Shown: positions 48,092-57,717, counted from the stretch's first letter. The stretch: DNA of 64,000 nucleotides from Sulfurimonas sediminis (GCF_014905115.1 NZ_CP041235.1:1488001-1552000); one strand, 5' to 3'. Notes: generated from the sequence alone by a model not told the origin. Translations and numbers: made by a program.

Positions 48092-49828
48092 GTGGATAGA
48101 ATAACAACTGATTTACTTGCCAACGGCTCAATTATGAAAGGCCAGGTTGACAGGCTTCTGGCAAAAGGAATTAGTGAAAATTTAATTCTCAGAGACATCA
48201 CACTTTCCGGCTTCATGACTATGGATCGTCTTATAAGATTTATTGTGCAACAAATAAGAGAAGGCGTTTATGACCTCTCTATTATAGACAATTATGATTA
48301 TATAGAAGAAAAAGCAGTCCTGCAAAGACTTGCAAAAGAGCTGAATCTTCTTTTTGTTGATCTTGATTCCATTGATATGGATTATAATCTTATTGAAAAA
48401 GCTCCTCTTAACCAACTTGAAAAACACAATGCTATTCCTGTCTCACAGGATGATCTGAGTGTTACTGTCGCTTTTAGTGATCCATTAAACATGGATGCGC
48501 AAGAAGCTGTCCAACGACTCTTTCCAAGAAAAGTTCTTAAAATTGCTTTGGCAACAAAAAAACAGATTGTCTCCTATCTTTATAAAATCAGTCTCAAAGA
48601 CAGTATTAAAGATCTGGTCAAAAAAATACGGGAAGAACTGAACTCTATCAGTTCTATTGAAGAGCAACAAGAAGCCTCCTCTATTTTACAACTCATAGAT
48701 GTTGTTTTAAAAACATGTATTAATGCACGGGCAAGTGATGTCCATATCGAACCTACTGAAAAAAACTGTGTGGTTCGTGGACGTGTTGACGGAAAACTCA
48801 CAGAAATGTTTATTTTCGAAAAAGACATCTATCCGCCTCTGGCATCAAGGCTCAAACTGCTTGCAAATTTGGATATAGCTGAAAAAAGAAAGCCGCAAGA
48901 TGGTCGTTTTTCTACTTTAGTTGGGGCAAGAGAGTATGATTTTCGTATATCGACACTGCCTATTCTTTATGGCGAATCAATTGTTATGCGTGTTTTAGAC
49001 AAACAAAAAGCGCTTGTAAAACTGGAAGATGCAGGAATGGACTCCAGCAGCTATCAAAAACTGCTCAAGGGGCTTAAAACTCCTTATGGAATTATTTTAG
49101 TTACCGGACCTACGGGAAGCGGTAAAACGACTACTTTATATGGTGCATTAAATGAGCTGAGAAATGTTGAAGACAAGGTTATTACTGTTGAAGACCCTGT
49201 AGAGTACAGAATGAATCTTATTCAACAGGTACAGGTAAATGCAAAAGTAGGTCTGAGTTTTGCCGATGCACTCAGGTCAATTTTAAGACAAGATCCAGAT
49301 AAAATCATGATTGGTGAAATTCGAGACCAGGAAACTCTCGAAATTGCCATAAAAGCAGCACTTACCGGACACATGGTCATCTCTACACTGCATACAAATG
49401 ATGCAATCAGTGCAATACCCAGAATGGCAGACATGGGAATAGAACACTACCTCATCAGTGGTGCACTTGTAGCCATTCAGGCACAAAGACTTGTACGAAA
49501 GATATGCAGACACTGTAAAACAGAAGACACACTTTCGGCATCCGTTTTGGAAGAGATAGACGGAGTTGTGCCCGAGGGGACAATCTTTTACAAAGGCAGA
49601 GGCTGTAAAGAGTGTTCAGATACAGGCTATATGGGAAGAGAAATGATTTGTGAAGTACTTAACATTTCAGAAGAACTCTCTTCTTTGATTGCCAAAGGTG
49701 CATCAAAAGAACAGATGCTTGAACAGGCAAAAAAAGAGGGATTTGTCGGACTCTTTCAAAATGGTATTCAAAAAGCAATTGACGGAATAACCAGCATAGA
49801 AGAGATATTAAAGGTAGCCAAGGGATGA
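48092..49828 (+). CDS. MshE/GspE-type pilus assembly ATPase
   Basis: 578 residues, GTG start behind AGGAG. The N-terminal ~100 residues have the hydrophobic pattern of a MshEN cyclic-di-GMP-binding domain (LILRDITLSGFMTMDRLIRFIVQQ) but without the RLG lead, so binding is uncertain. Walker A is GPTGSGKTTTLYGAL, Walker B near KIMIGEIRDQETLEIA, the Asp box EDPVEYR, and a four-Cys zinc site (CRHC ... CKEC). It powers pilus extension. No PilT-type retraction ATPase is in the window. Confidence 0.92.
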   Translation: MDRITTDLLANGSIMKGQVDRLLAKGISENLILRDITLSGFMTMDRLIRFIVQQIREGVYDLSIIDNYDYIEEKAVLQRLAKELNLLFVDLDSIDMDYNLIEKAPLNQLEKHNAIPVSQDDLSVTVAFSDPLNMDAQEAVQRLFPRKVLKIALATKKQIVSYLYKISLKDSIKDLVKKIREELNSISSIEEQQEASSILQLIDVVLKTCINARASDVHIEPTEKNCVVRGRVDGKLTEMFIFEKDIYPPLASRLKLLANLDIAEKRKPQDGRFSTLVGAREYDFRISTLPILYGESIVMRVLDKQKALVKLEDAGMDSSSYQKLLKGLKTPYGIILVTGPTGSGKTTTLYGALNELRNVEDKVITVEDPVEYRMNLIQQVQVNAKVGLSFADALRSILRQDPDKIMIGEIRDQETLEIAIKAALTGHMVISTLHTNDAISAIPRMADMGIEHYLISGALVAIQAQRLVRKICRHCKTEDTLSASVLEEIDGVVPEGTIFYKGRGCKECSDTGYMGREMICEVLNISEELSSLIAKGASKEQMLEQAKKEGFVGLFQNGIQKAIDGITSIEEILKVAKG

Positions 49829-51072
49829 AGTATTTTATAGCAACTGTTTTGACAAAAGGAAAAAAAGAGGAGATTGGACTCTATGCTGAAAACAAAAAAG
49901 AAGCAAACAGTTATGCCAAACTAAAATTTTCCGGTATCATCATCAAGGTTTCAGAAGCCCAGGAGCCTCTGGAAGTACAACTTAAAAGATTTAAAACAAA
50001 TTTTTTATCAAATATAAAAAAAAGAAAAATCAAACCTGATGCCCTTATTGCCACTATACGACAGCTGGCTGTTATGACAAATGCCGGTATTTCCATCCAT
50101 GACTCTCTGACAGAGATAGCAAATGCAACAACAGACGAAGCCCTTAAGAGTGTTTTTTCAAAAATTGCAGAAGATATTAATGCAGGACACTCCATTTCAT
50201 CTGCCATGCAAAACTTCCGGTATGAACTTGGAAACCTTACAATTGCGATGGTTGAACTCGGAGAAAAGACAGGTAATCTCGATGAAGCCTTATACTCTTT
50301 GGCAAATATGCTTGAAGAGATACGGGCCAATGTTGTAAAGTTTAAAAAAGCGATGGCTTATCCGAGAAATGTCATGATTGCCATGGCTATAGCGTTTACA
50401 GTTTTAATATCCTACGTTGTCCCTCAGTTCAAAGCTATATTTGAGGAACTTCATGCCGAACTGCCTCTGCCGACAGTTATTCTTTTGAAACTTGAATATA
50501 TTTTCAATAACTTCGGTCCCTATGTTTTAGCCGGATTAGCTGTAGCATTTCTGATATTCAAATATCTTATCAACAATTATGAACATATACGATACGGTTG
50601 GCATAAATTTTTACTGAGAGTGTATCTCATAAAAAATATTATTAAATTTGCAACTTTAAGTAGATTCACCCTTGTATTTTCTGAACTTATTCGAGCCGGA
50701 ATTCCTATAGCCGAAGCTCTTGATACCGCCACAGCAATGGTAGACAACCTTCCCCTCAAAAGAAAACTTCAATCAGTCATCAGCACTGTAGAAAAGGGAG
50801 GAACACTGAATAAAGGACTTGAAGAAACAGGACTTTTTGAAAATATGATTATTCAGATGATTCGTGCAGGAGAAGACAGTGGTACTCTTGATACAATGAT
50901 TAAAAAAGTTGCAGAATACTATAAGATGCGATTTGATGCGATTATTGACGGCTTAAGTGAAGCCATAGAACCTATTATGCTCCTGATAATAGCTTCTATG
51001 GTTATATTACTGGCACTTGGTATCTTCTTACCAATGTGGGATATGGGAAATGCGGTGCAGGGAAGAAGATAG
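49825..51072 (+). CDS. MshG/GspF-type inner-membrane platform protein
   Basis: 415 residues, ATG in overlap with the ATPase stop. Two GspF domains (about 75-200 and 275-400), three membrane segments, ending LALGIFLPMWDMGNAVQG. Both repeats show the family's ExTGxLDEAL / EDSGTLDTMIKK signature. The last 97 codons are part of a 618-bp sequence that is repeated after the insertion sequence, but this copy is complete. Confidence 0.93.
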   Translation: MKYFIATVLTKGKKEEIGLYAENKKEANSYAKLKFSGIIIKVSEAQEPLEVQLKRFKTNFLSNIKKRKIKPDALIATIRQLAVMTNAGISIHDSLTEIANATTDEALKSVFSKIAEDINAGHSISSAMQNFRYELGNLTIAMVELGEKTGNLDEALYSLANMLEEIRANVVKFKKAMAYPRNVMIAMAIAFTVLISYVVPQFKAIFEELHAELPLPTVILLKLEYIFNNFGPYVLAGLAVAFLIFKYLINNYEHIRYGWHKFLLRVYLIKNIIKFATLSRFTLVFSELIRAGIPIAEALDTATAMVDNLPLKRKLQSVISTVEKGGTLNKGLEETGLFENMIIQMIRAGEDSGTLDTMIKKVAEYYKMRFDAIIDGLSEAIEPIMLLIIASMVILLALGIFLPMWDMGNAVQGRR

Positions 51073-51399
51073 CTACACCGCAGTAACAGTTACTACTCTG
51101 GCGGTTTTAGAAAGAAAATTTTTCATATTTTCTTCACTTGCTGTAATTATATATGATACTTTTGTATCAAATTCTTTGTGTGCTATCACAATGTCAGATA
51201 CCTGACACTCATACTCGACAAAGCGCACATCACTGTAATCAAAAACAATTTTTTGCGTCAACTCTTTTTTATACTCATACAGCTCTGCTTTTTCAATGAC
51301 TAAATTCACAGCATCACTGTATGCTCTGACCAATCCGCCCGTTCCTAACTTTGTACCGCCAAAATAGCGTACGACAATCACAGCAGTATTGATAAGTTT
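50782..51399. repeat. Left copy of the 618-bp target duplication
   Basis: Identical, wherever I compared it, to 53175-53792 (offset 2393 bases). Starts AGCACTGTAG, ends GATAAGTTT. Before 50782 the bases differ (C against G), and after 51400 they differ again; base 51400 matches by chance or is shared. It holds the 3' end of mshG and the last 109 codons of yigZ. The two copies flank the insertion sequence in direct orientation. Confidence 0.9.
51073..51399 (-). pseudogene. YigZ 3' fragment, cut by the insertion sequence
   Basis: The last 109 codons of yigZ (from KLINTAVIVVRYFGG to the stop), identical to the complete gene at 53466-54044. The 5' end is replaced by left-end IS sequence. The resulting 138-codon frame (51073-51489) has a junk N-terminus from the IS and is unlikely to be functional. 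It lies convergent to mshG, the stops being adjacent. Confidence 0.88.
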
Positions 51400-53174
51400 C
51401 CTGAATTCCACGAATTCAAAAAAATTAAAAGAAGACCACCTATACATCCCTAAAACAGGGAGGCTGTGTTGTAAAAGTGGGTGGCACAAACTTTAAGAGA
51501 TATTTTTTTATAATACCTTTATGTATATCAGAAAAAAGAAAAATACAAGTGGTTCAATAAGTATCCAGATTATAAAAAAGATAAAGGGTAAATCTAAAGT
51601 AATTGAGAGTATAGGATGCTCAAAAGATCCAGATAAAATAGAAAGACTTTTAAAAAAAGCTCATAAACGAATAAAAGAGTTAGAGCCTACACTATTTGAT
51701 AGTGTAAAGCAAGAGGAACAAAAACTAAAATTTTTGCCAATATCAAATGAACAAGTAATACCCATAGGTGATGAGTTATTTTTTGGTGCGATATTTGACA
51801 GGATTTTCAATAAAAAAACTATTTTTCAATCAGTTTATAAAGCAAATGATAAACATGAGCTTTTTAAAGCACTTGTTATCTCAAGAATACTCTACCCAGG
51901 CAGTAAACTTTATCTGAGTGATTATCTTTTTTATTTTAAAAAGAAAGAGATTAGTGATGAAGCGATATACCGATTGGTAGATAGTCTCTATAAAGATGAA
52001 GTAAAACAAAGAATTGAAGAAGCTGTATATAAAGATACACTTGCAAAAGTAGGTGGTAAAATAGCAGTATGCTTTTATGATGTAACAACTCTGTTTTTTG
52101 AAAGTGAAAGTGAAGATGATTTAAGACGCATAGGCTTTTCCAAAGAGGGCAAATTGGCTCGTCCTCAAATACAACTTGGACTATTTACAACCTTACAAGG
52201 CTATCCACTCTCCTATGAGGTGTATCACGGTAAAAAATATGAAGGGCACACACTTCTTGAAGCACTACTAAACTTTCAAAAGAAATTTAAACTTAAAAAC
52301 AAACCTATTGTAGTAGCAGACAGAGGAATGCTCAATGATGCAAATATTGCTTTTTTAGAAAATAATGGATACAAATATATACTCGGTGCAAAAATTAAAA
52401 TGTTACCAAGTGGTATCAAAGATAAAATTATAAATCTGACGTTTATTGATGATAACGTAACCCATGAAATAAATATCCACAAAACCATAACATATAAACA
52501 AGATAAACAAAAACATTCTCTTGATATATCCCAAAGGCTCATCCTGACATATTCATCACAAAGAGCGAAAAAAGACAAATACCTAAGAGAAAAAGCTTTA
52601 GATAAACTCAAAGCAAAAATAGAGTATTCAACAAACCTGACCAAAAACGATTTAAAACTCTCCCATTATGCAAAATATTTGGATATTGTAGATGACTGTA
52701 AGGTGGAGTTTAGACTCAATCATAATAAAGTTTTACAAGATAGTAAGCTTGATGGACTAAAAGGGTATTTAACAAACGATACTACACTTTCCCATAAAGA
52801 TATAATAGAACATTACCAAAATCTCTGGCATATTGAAAAAGCTTTTAGAATCTCAAAAACAGATTTGCAAATACGACCAATACATCATAGGTTAGAACAC
52901 CGTATAAAGGCTCATATCCTCATTAGCTTTGTAGCTTATGCCATATATAAAGAGTTTGAAATAAAAACAAGAGAGATTAAAAAAGAGTATCAAATATCAT
53001 ATAAAATTTTACGAGATTTAATTAAACATGTATTTGCTATAAAGTTCGATGATGGTGAGATATTTCCCATTAAGCTATCAGAAGTCCAGCAAAAGTTTTA
53101 TGATGCTTTACATAGCTAAATTTTAAAATATTTTAAGGTTACTCAAAAGTGGGTGGCAAATCGTGGAAAACAGG
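51400..53174 (+). mobile_element. IS1634-type insertion sequence, complete
   Basis: About 1775 bp between two 618-bp direct repeats. The ends are imperfect inverted repeats: left CCTGAATTCCACGAATT, right (read inward) CCTGTTTTCCACGATTT, 14 of 17 matching. A 14-bp direct repeat AAAAGTGGGTGGCA lies inside both ends (51473-51486 and 53145-53158). A TCCCT/AGGGA hairpin lies near 51447-51462. It carries one intact transposase gene. The IS1634 and IS1549 group is known for long target duplications of variable length, which fits this case. Confidence 0.9.
51521..53119 (+). CDS. IS1634-type DDE transposase
   Basis: 532 residues, IS4 superfamily. The DDE set is visible: FYDVTTLFFESE (first Asp), VVADRGMLN (second Asp), and YQNLWHIEKAFRISKTDL (Glu, in the form Y-(2)-L-(3)-E-(6)-K of the YREK signature). 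The N-terminus is MYIRKKKNTSGSISIQII. No stop or frameshift, so it is probably active or recently so. A degraded relative of its first ~35 codons is at 59423-59533. Confidence 0.9.
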   Translation: MYIRKKKNTSGSISIQIIKKIKGKSKVIESIGCSKDPDKIERLLKKAHKRIKELEPTLFDSVKQEEQKLKFLPISNEQVIPIGDELFFGAIFDRIFNKKTIFQSVYKANDKHELFKALVISRILYPGSKLYLSDYLFYFKKKEISDEAIYRLVDSLYKDEVKQRIEEAVYKDTLAKVGGKIAVCFYDVTTLFFESESEDDLRRIGFSKEGKLARPQIQLGLFTTLQGYPLSYEVYHGKKYEGHTLLEALLNFQKKFKLKNKPIVVADRGMLNDANIAFLENNGYKYILGAKIKMLPSGIKDKIINLTFIDDNVTHEINIHKTITYKQDKQKHSLDISQRLILTYSSQRAKKDKYLREKALDKLKAKIEYSTNLTKNDLKLSHYAKYLDIVDDCKVEFRLNHNKVLQDSKLDGLKGYLTNDTTLSHKDIIEHYQNLWHIEKAFRISKTDLQIRPIHHRLEHRIKAHILISFVAYAIYKEFEIKTREIKKEYQISYKILRDLIKHVFAIKFDDGEIFPIKLSEVQQKFYDALHS

Positions 53175-53465
53175 AGCACTGTAGAAAAGGGAGGAACACT
53201 GAATAAAGGACTTGAAGAAACAGGACTTTTTGAAAATATGATTATTCAGATGATTCGTGCAGGAGAAGACAGTGGTACTCTTGATACAATGATTAAAAAA
53301 GTTGCAGAATACTATAAGATGCGATTTGATGCGATTATTGACGGCTTAAGTGAAGCCATAGAACCTATTATGCTCCTGATAATAGCTTCTATGGTTATAT
53401 TACTGGCACTTGGTATCTTCTTACCAATGTGGGATATGGGAAATGCGGTGCAGGGAAGAAGATAG
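53175..53465 (+). pseudogene. mshG 3' fragment after the insertion sequence
   Basis: The last 97 codons of mshG, repeated after the IS. An in-frame start exists in the IS end (53163, giving MENRSTVEKGG...), but the product would be only the last GspF segment. It probably is not functional. Confidence 0.88.
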
Positions 53466-53792
53466 CTACACCGCAGTAACAGTTACTACTCTGGCGGTTT
53501 TAGAAAGAAAATTTTTCATATTTTCTTCACTTGCTGTAATTATATATGATACTTTTGTATCAAATTCTTTGTGTGCTATCACAATGTCAGATACCTGACA
53601 CTCATACTCGACAAAGCGCACATCACTGTAATCAAAAACAATTTTTTGCGTCAACTCTTTTTTATACTCATACAGCTCTGCTTTTTCAATGACTAAATTC
53701 ACAGCATCACTGTATGCTCTGACCAATCCGCCCGTTCCTAACTTTGTACCGCCAAAATAGCGTACGACAATCACAGCAGTATTGATAAGTTT
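53175..53792. repeat. Right copy of the 618-bp target duplication
   Basis: Direct repeat of 50782-51399. It carries a truncated mshG end and the 3' part of the complete yigZ. After 53793 the sequence continues into the rest of yigZ without a break, showing that this side is the original right flank. Confidence 0.9.
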
Positions 53793-54044
53793 CTGTCCTT
53801 GCAAAACCATCAGGGAGGGTTTTCCCGATGTTCCCGAAGGTTCACCGTCATCACTTGAGTGTTCCACTATTTGTTCATACTCATTCAGGTACCTGTACGC
53901 CGTTACAAAATGCCGTGCTTTAGGATGTTCTTCTTTTAGTTTATGAAGCAGTGTTTCATATTTGTCGTATGGCACCAGGCAGGCAATAAACTTTGACTGC
54001 TTCACTTCAAGAGTATTTGCATACTCTTCTTTTATATAGTACAT
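53466..54044 (-). CDS. yigZ: YigZ/IMPACT family protein
   Basis: 192 residues, complete. UPF0029 domain with the signature DGEPSGTSGKPSL and VIVVRYFGGTKLGTGGLVRAY, then a C-terminal ferredoxin-like domain. The family is linked to translation control but its biochemical role is unclear. The gene spans the right duplication boundary and so survived the IS insertion. The near-palindrome GTACATGTAA is at 54039, over its start. Confidence 0.93.
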   Translation of the reverse strand: MYYIKEEYANTLEVKQSKFIACLVPYDKYETLLHKLKEEHPKARHFVTAYRYLNEYEQIVEHSSDDGEPSGTSGKPSLMVLQGQKLINTAVIVVRYFGGTKLGTGGLVRAYSDAVNLVIEKAELYEYKKELTQKIVFDYSDVRFVEYECQVSDIVIAHKEFDTKVSYIITASEENMKNFLSKTARVVTVTAV

Positions 54045-54056
54045 GTAAAGTACATT

Positions 54057-54767
54057 TTACGCTAAATTGGTATAAACTTTTTGAACATCCTCATCATCTT
54101 CAAGTCTTTCTAAAATCTTATCAACATCAGCCTGTTCTTCTTCACTTATTTGTATAGGCGTATTTGCAATTCGCTCAAGTGTTGCTTTTGTAATTTCTAC
54201 ACCCATTTTTTCCAGTGCTTCATTCATCGTACCAAAACTTGTATAGTCAGCTGTCACTAAAACAACTCCGTCTTCTGTCTCTATCTCTTCAAGTCCTGCA
54301 TCTATAAGTTCAAGTTCCAACTCTTCTATATCCATATCTTCTGAAAGTGGAAACTCAAAAAGAGCCTTACGCGAAAACATAAATTCCAAAGAACCGTTTG
54401 TCAGCATCTCTCCGCCGTTTTTATTTAAAATACTTTTGACATTTGCGACTGTTCTTGTGTTATTGTCAGTGGCACACTCAATAAAAAGCAGTACCCCGTG
54501 AGGTGCTTTTCCCTCAAAGTTTACCTCTTTCATATCGGCACTGTCTTTGGCAGTCGCTCTTTTTATAGCTGCATCAATGTTGTCTTTTGGCATATTTTCA
54601 GCTTTTGCATTTAAAATTGCAGTTCTGAGCTTTGCATTCATATCGGGATCTGTTCCGCCCTCTTTTGCCGCCATTGTGATAACTTTTCCAAGTTTTGGGA
54701 ACAATTTGGACATTGCTCCCCATCTTTTTAATTTTGATGCTTTTCTATATTCAAACGCTCTACCCAT
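54057..54767 (-). CDS. yebC: YebC/PmpR family protein
   Basis: 236 residues. The N-terminus [21 protein letters not shown] and [15 protein letters not shown] are the YebC signature, with [19 protein letters not shown] in the middle. The family acts as a transcriptional regulator in some bacteria, and TACO1-like members help translate hard sequences. It is 12 bases from the yigZ start and may be in one transcript with it. Confidence 0.94.
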   Translation of the reverse strand: MGRAFEYRKASKLKRWGAMSKLFPKLGKVITMAAKEGGTDPDMNAKLRTAILNAKAENMPKDNIDAAIKRATAKDSADMKEVNFEGKAPHGVLLFIECATDNNTRTVANVKSILNKNGGEMLTNGSLEFMFSRKALFEFPLSEDMDIEELELELIDAGLEEIETEDGVVLVTADYTSFGTMNEALEKMGVEITKATLERIANTPIQISEEEQADVDKILERLEDDEDVQKVYTNLA

Positions 54768-54840
54768 AAAAAAATTCCTTATTCCGATTATTTTTGAAAT
54801 TATACCATTTTCAATGTATAATACGGTAGAAGGAACACCT

Positions 54841-55290
54841 ATGAGGCTCAGTTTTAGATTAAAACATCATTTTTTCAGTGCTTTTCGTGAACTCTTTGTA
54901 CATCATCACGGTTCATTGGAATTTCGTGCAAAAATTTTTTCCCTGATAATCGCAGCCAATAAAGAAGCAACAGTAGAAAGCTATATCCTTATAAAAAATA
55001 TTGGACTCGATCTCTACAAAGAAGATACCGACAGAGCAAACCTTCTGATGCTTTCAACAAAAGAACTTGTAAAAAAAGTACAGGACAACAATGGTCTAAA
55101 TATTGATGCACTTGTTTTAAACATACAAAAAGAGTTGAAAATAATTCCCAGATATGCACATAAAATAGACATTGACTCACTTCGCAGGCTGCTCCGGTAT
55201 ACTTATGATACGGATACTTTGGCCTACCAGGAAAATATTTTAGAATTTTTACAAAAAATTAAAGATGAAACACTAAACAACAAAGGATAA
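54841..55290 (+). CDS. Protein of unknown function upstream of metY
   Basis: 149 residues from the ATG at 54841, which has AGAAGGA ten bases upstream; a longer frame to 54547 is antisense to yebC. Helical, with no membrane part: [26 protein letters not shown], then a C-terminal part with [19 protein letters not shown] recognise no family. It is three bases before metY and is surely in its operon. Confidence 0.65.
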   Translation: MRLSFRLKHHFFSAFRELFVHHHGSLEFRAKIFSLIIAANKEATVESYILIKNIGLDLYKEDTDRANLLMLSTKELVKKVQDNNGLNIDALVLNIQKELKIIPRYAHKIDIDSLRRLLRYTYDTDTLAYQENILEFLQKIKDETLNNKG

Positions 55291-55293
55291 ACT

Positions 55294-56559
55294 GTGGATA
55301 TACAAACATTGGCACTCCATGCCGGATATGAAAAAGACTCGCAAGGAACTATGGCGGTTCCGATTTATCAAACAACGGCCTATGAGTTTCGTGATGTAGA
55401 GCATGCTGCGAATCTTTTTTCATTAAAAGAACTCGGCAATATATACACACGTCTCAACAATCCCACAACGGATGTTTTTGAAAAACGTTTTGCAGCACTT
55501 GAAGATGGTGAAGCAGCCATTGCCACAGCAAGCGGTATGAGTGCAATCTTTTTTGCAATTGCCAATGCAGCCCAGGCAGGAGACAATATTATCTGTGCCA
55601 AACAGCTTTATGGAGGCAGCTTGACGCTTAGCACACATACACTCAAACGCTTTGGCATAGAAGCCAGATTTTTTGATGTGCATCAAGCAAAACAGATAGA
55701 AGCACTTATTGACGAAAATACAAAAATAATCTTTTTTGAATCATTGACAAATCCAAGTATTGATGTAGCAGATATAGAAGCAATTACCTCCATTGCAGAC
55801 AAACATAATATTTTAACTGTTGTTGACAATACAGTTGCAACACCTGCTTTGTGCCGTCCATTTGAGTTTGGAGCAGATATTACTGTACACAGTGCCAGTA
55901 AATATACTACAGGTCAGGGGCTTGCCATAGGCGGCATCATGGTTGAAAGAAAAAATCTGACAGAAAAACTCAAAGACAATCCGAGGTATGCTCATTTTAA
56001 TGAGCCTGATGCTTCGTACCACGGACTTGTCTACACAGATGTCGGGCTTCCTCCCTACACGCTTCGTGCCCGCCTTTCCCTTTTGCGTGATTTGGGGGCT
56101 GTTGTCTCTCCGTTTAATTCATGGCTCTTTATTCAAGGAATCGAGACACTCCCTTTACGCATGAAAGAACATTCAAAAAATGCACTTTTACTGGCAGAAT
56201 TTTTAGAATCACATCCAAAGGTAAAAAAAGTAAACTACCCTGGTTTAAAAAGTAATCCAAACTACAAAAATGCCCAAAAATACTTTCAAGACGGTTTTTG
56301 CAGTGGACTGCTCAGTTTTGAGGTTGAAAATTTTGATGAAGCAACAAAAATTGTCAATGCCACAAAACTCTATTCTCTTGTTGTCAATATCGGTGATTCA
56401 AAATCGATTATTACACACCCTGCTTCGACAACGCACCAGCAGCTCTCACATGAAGAGCTGGTTGCCTGTGGTGTTCCTGAAGGCCTGATTAGAATTTCTT
56501 GTGGTTTGGAGAGTCCAAAAGATTTAATTGAGGATATGAAACAGGCACTTGAAGCATAA
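55294..56559 (+). CDS. metY: O-acetylhomoserine sulfhydrylase
   Basis: 421 residues, GTG start. PLP enzyme of the Cys/Met metabolism family. LHAGYEKDSQGTMAVPIYQTTAYEF and the PLP-lysine motif SASKYTTGQGLAIGG are visible. It makes homocysteine from O-acetylhomoserine and sulfide. metX, which makes O-acetylhomoserine, follows 51 bases later. This direct sulfhydrylation route suits a sulfide-rich setting. Confidence 0.94.
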   Translation: MDIQTLALHAGYEKDSQGTMAVPIYQTTAYEFRDVEHAANLFSLKELGNIYTRLNNPTTDVFEKRFAALEDGEAAIATASGMSAIFFAIANAAQAGDNIICAKQLYGGSLTLSTHTLKRFGIEARFFDVHQAKQIEALIDENTKIIFFESLTNPSIDVADIEAITSIADKHNILTVVDNTVATPALCRPFEFGADITVHSASKYTTGQGLAIGGIMVERKNLTEKLKDNPRYAHFNEPDASYHGLVYTDVGLPPYTLRARLSLLRDLGAVVSPFNSWLFIQGIETLPLRMKEHSKNALLLAEFLESHPKVKKVNYPGLKSNPNYKNAQKYFQDGFCSGLLSFEVENFDEATKIVNATKLYSLVVNIGDSKSIITHPASTTHQQLSHEELVACGVPEGLIRISCGLESPKDLIEDMKQALEA

Positions 56560-56610
56560 TTAAGACTCTTTTGCTAAAATACTGTTACTAATTTTCGGAG
56601 AGCAATCACC

Positions 56611-57717
56611 TTGTCTTTAAACCTGCAAACACATACAGAACATTTTACAAATCCGCTCTATCTTGAGAGTGGACGTATTTTGGAACCGTATGATATTACT
56701 TATGAAACCTATGGAACGCTCAATGATGACAAGAGTAATGTCGTTGTTGTCTGTCATGCACTCACAGGTTCCCATCATGCCGCAGGACTCTATGAAGGAG
56801 AGGCAAAGCCTGGTTGGTGGGATGGTTTTATCGGTCCCAAAAAAGCGATTGATACCGATAAATATTTTGTAATCTGTTCCAATGTTATAGGAAGCTGCTT
56901 TGGTTCCACAGGTCCTATGAGCATGCAATATCCCCACCATGAACCATACCGTTATAAATTTCCCGTTGTCAGCATAAAAGACATGGTAAAAGCACAGCGT
57001 ATTTTGTTTGACAGGCTTGATATTCACAGAGTACATGCAATAGTCGGCGGTTCCATGGGTGGTATGCAGGCACTCCAATTTGCCATACACTATCCAAACT
57101 TTGCGAACAAAATCATTGCAATGGCGACAACACATGCAACACAGCCATGGGCAATAGCTTTTAACAAAGTTGCGCAGGAATCCATTCTTAATGATCCTGA
57201 TTTCAAACAGGGGTATTATGACCCAAAACTGCTTAAAGAACAGGGACTCTCCGGGATGGCAGTCGGTCGTATGGCAGGGCATATCAGCTTTTTGTCACCT
57301 GAGTCAATGCGTGAAAAATTCGGCAGAGAGTATAAGCTCACAGATGGACTGTATGAGCTTTTTGGAAAATTTCAGGTTGAGTCTTATCTGGAATACAATG
57401 GTTATAATTTTACAAAATGGTTTGACCCTTTGTCTTATCTTTATATCACAAAAGCCATTAACATCTATGACCTGTCTCGAGGATTTGACTCACTGGATGA
57501 AGCACTAAAAAGAATAACCTCTGCTCTGTATCTGATAAGTTTTAAAAATGATCTGCTGTTTAAAAACAGTGAGATGCAAGAAATGGCACAGATACTCAAA
57601 AAAATAGGAAACAGAAATCATGATTATGTAGATATTGACAGTAACTATGGGCATGACGCATTTTTGGTAGAGCTTGATAAATTTGAAAACAATGTAAAGG
57701 ATGCACTCAATGGCTAA
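56611..57717 (+). CDS. metX: Homoserine O-acetyltransferase
   Basis: 368 residues, TTG start with CGGAG upstream. Alpha/beta-hydrolase fold: VVCHALTGSHHAAG for the oxyanion site, nucleophile Ser in VGGSMGGMQALQ, Asp in ISFKNDLLF, and His in SNYGHDAFL. It acetylates homoserine for metY. The 3' end overlaps xseB by eight bases. Confidence 0.95.
   Translation: MSLNLQTHTEHFTNPLYLESGRILEPYDITYETYGTLNDDKSNVVVVCHALTGSHHAAGLYEGEAKPGWWDGFIGPKKAIDTDKYFVICSNVIGSCFGSTGPMSMQYPHHEPYRYKFPVVSIKDMVKAQRILFDRLDIHRVHAIVGGSMGGMQALQFAIHYPNFANKIIAMATTHATQPWAIAFNKVAQESILNDPDFKQGYYDPKLLKEQGLSGMAVGRMAGHISFLSPESMREKFGREYKLTDGLYELFGKFQVESYLEYNGYNFTKWFDPLSYLYITKAINIYDLSRGFDSLDEALKRITSALYLISFKNDLLFKNSEMQEMAQILKKIGNRNHDYVDIDSNYGHDAFLVELDKFENNVKDALNG

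Noticed and set aside
50782-53792. Simple tandem duplication followed by an independent IS insertion
   Set aside because: The repeat edges coincide with the IS ends to within one base on both sides, which target duplication explains in one step. An empty site in a relative could still overturn this.
56560-56610. SAM or homocysteine riboswitch before metX
   Set aside because: The 51-bp gap is too short and has no conserved core. The metY gene has only a three-base gap upstream.
56617-57282. 221-codon open frame on minus, opposite metX
   Set aside because: Shadow of metX: Cys/His-rich, no known motif, and metX carries all its catalytic residues in the other strand.
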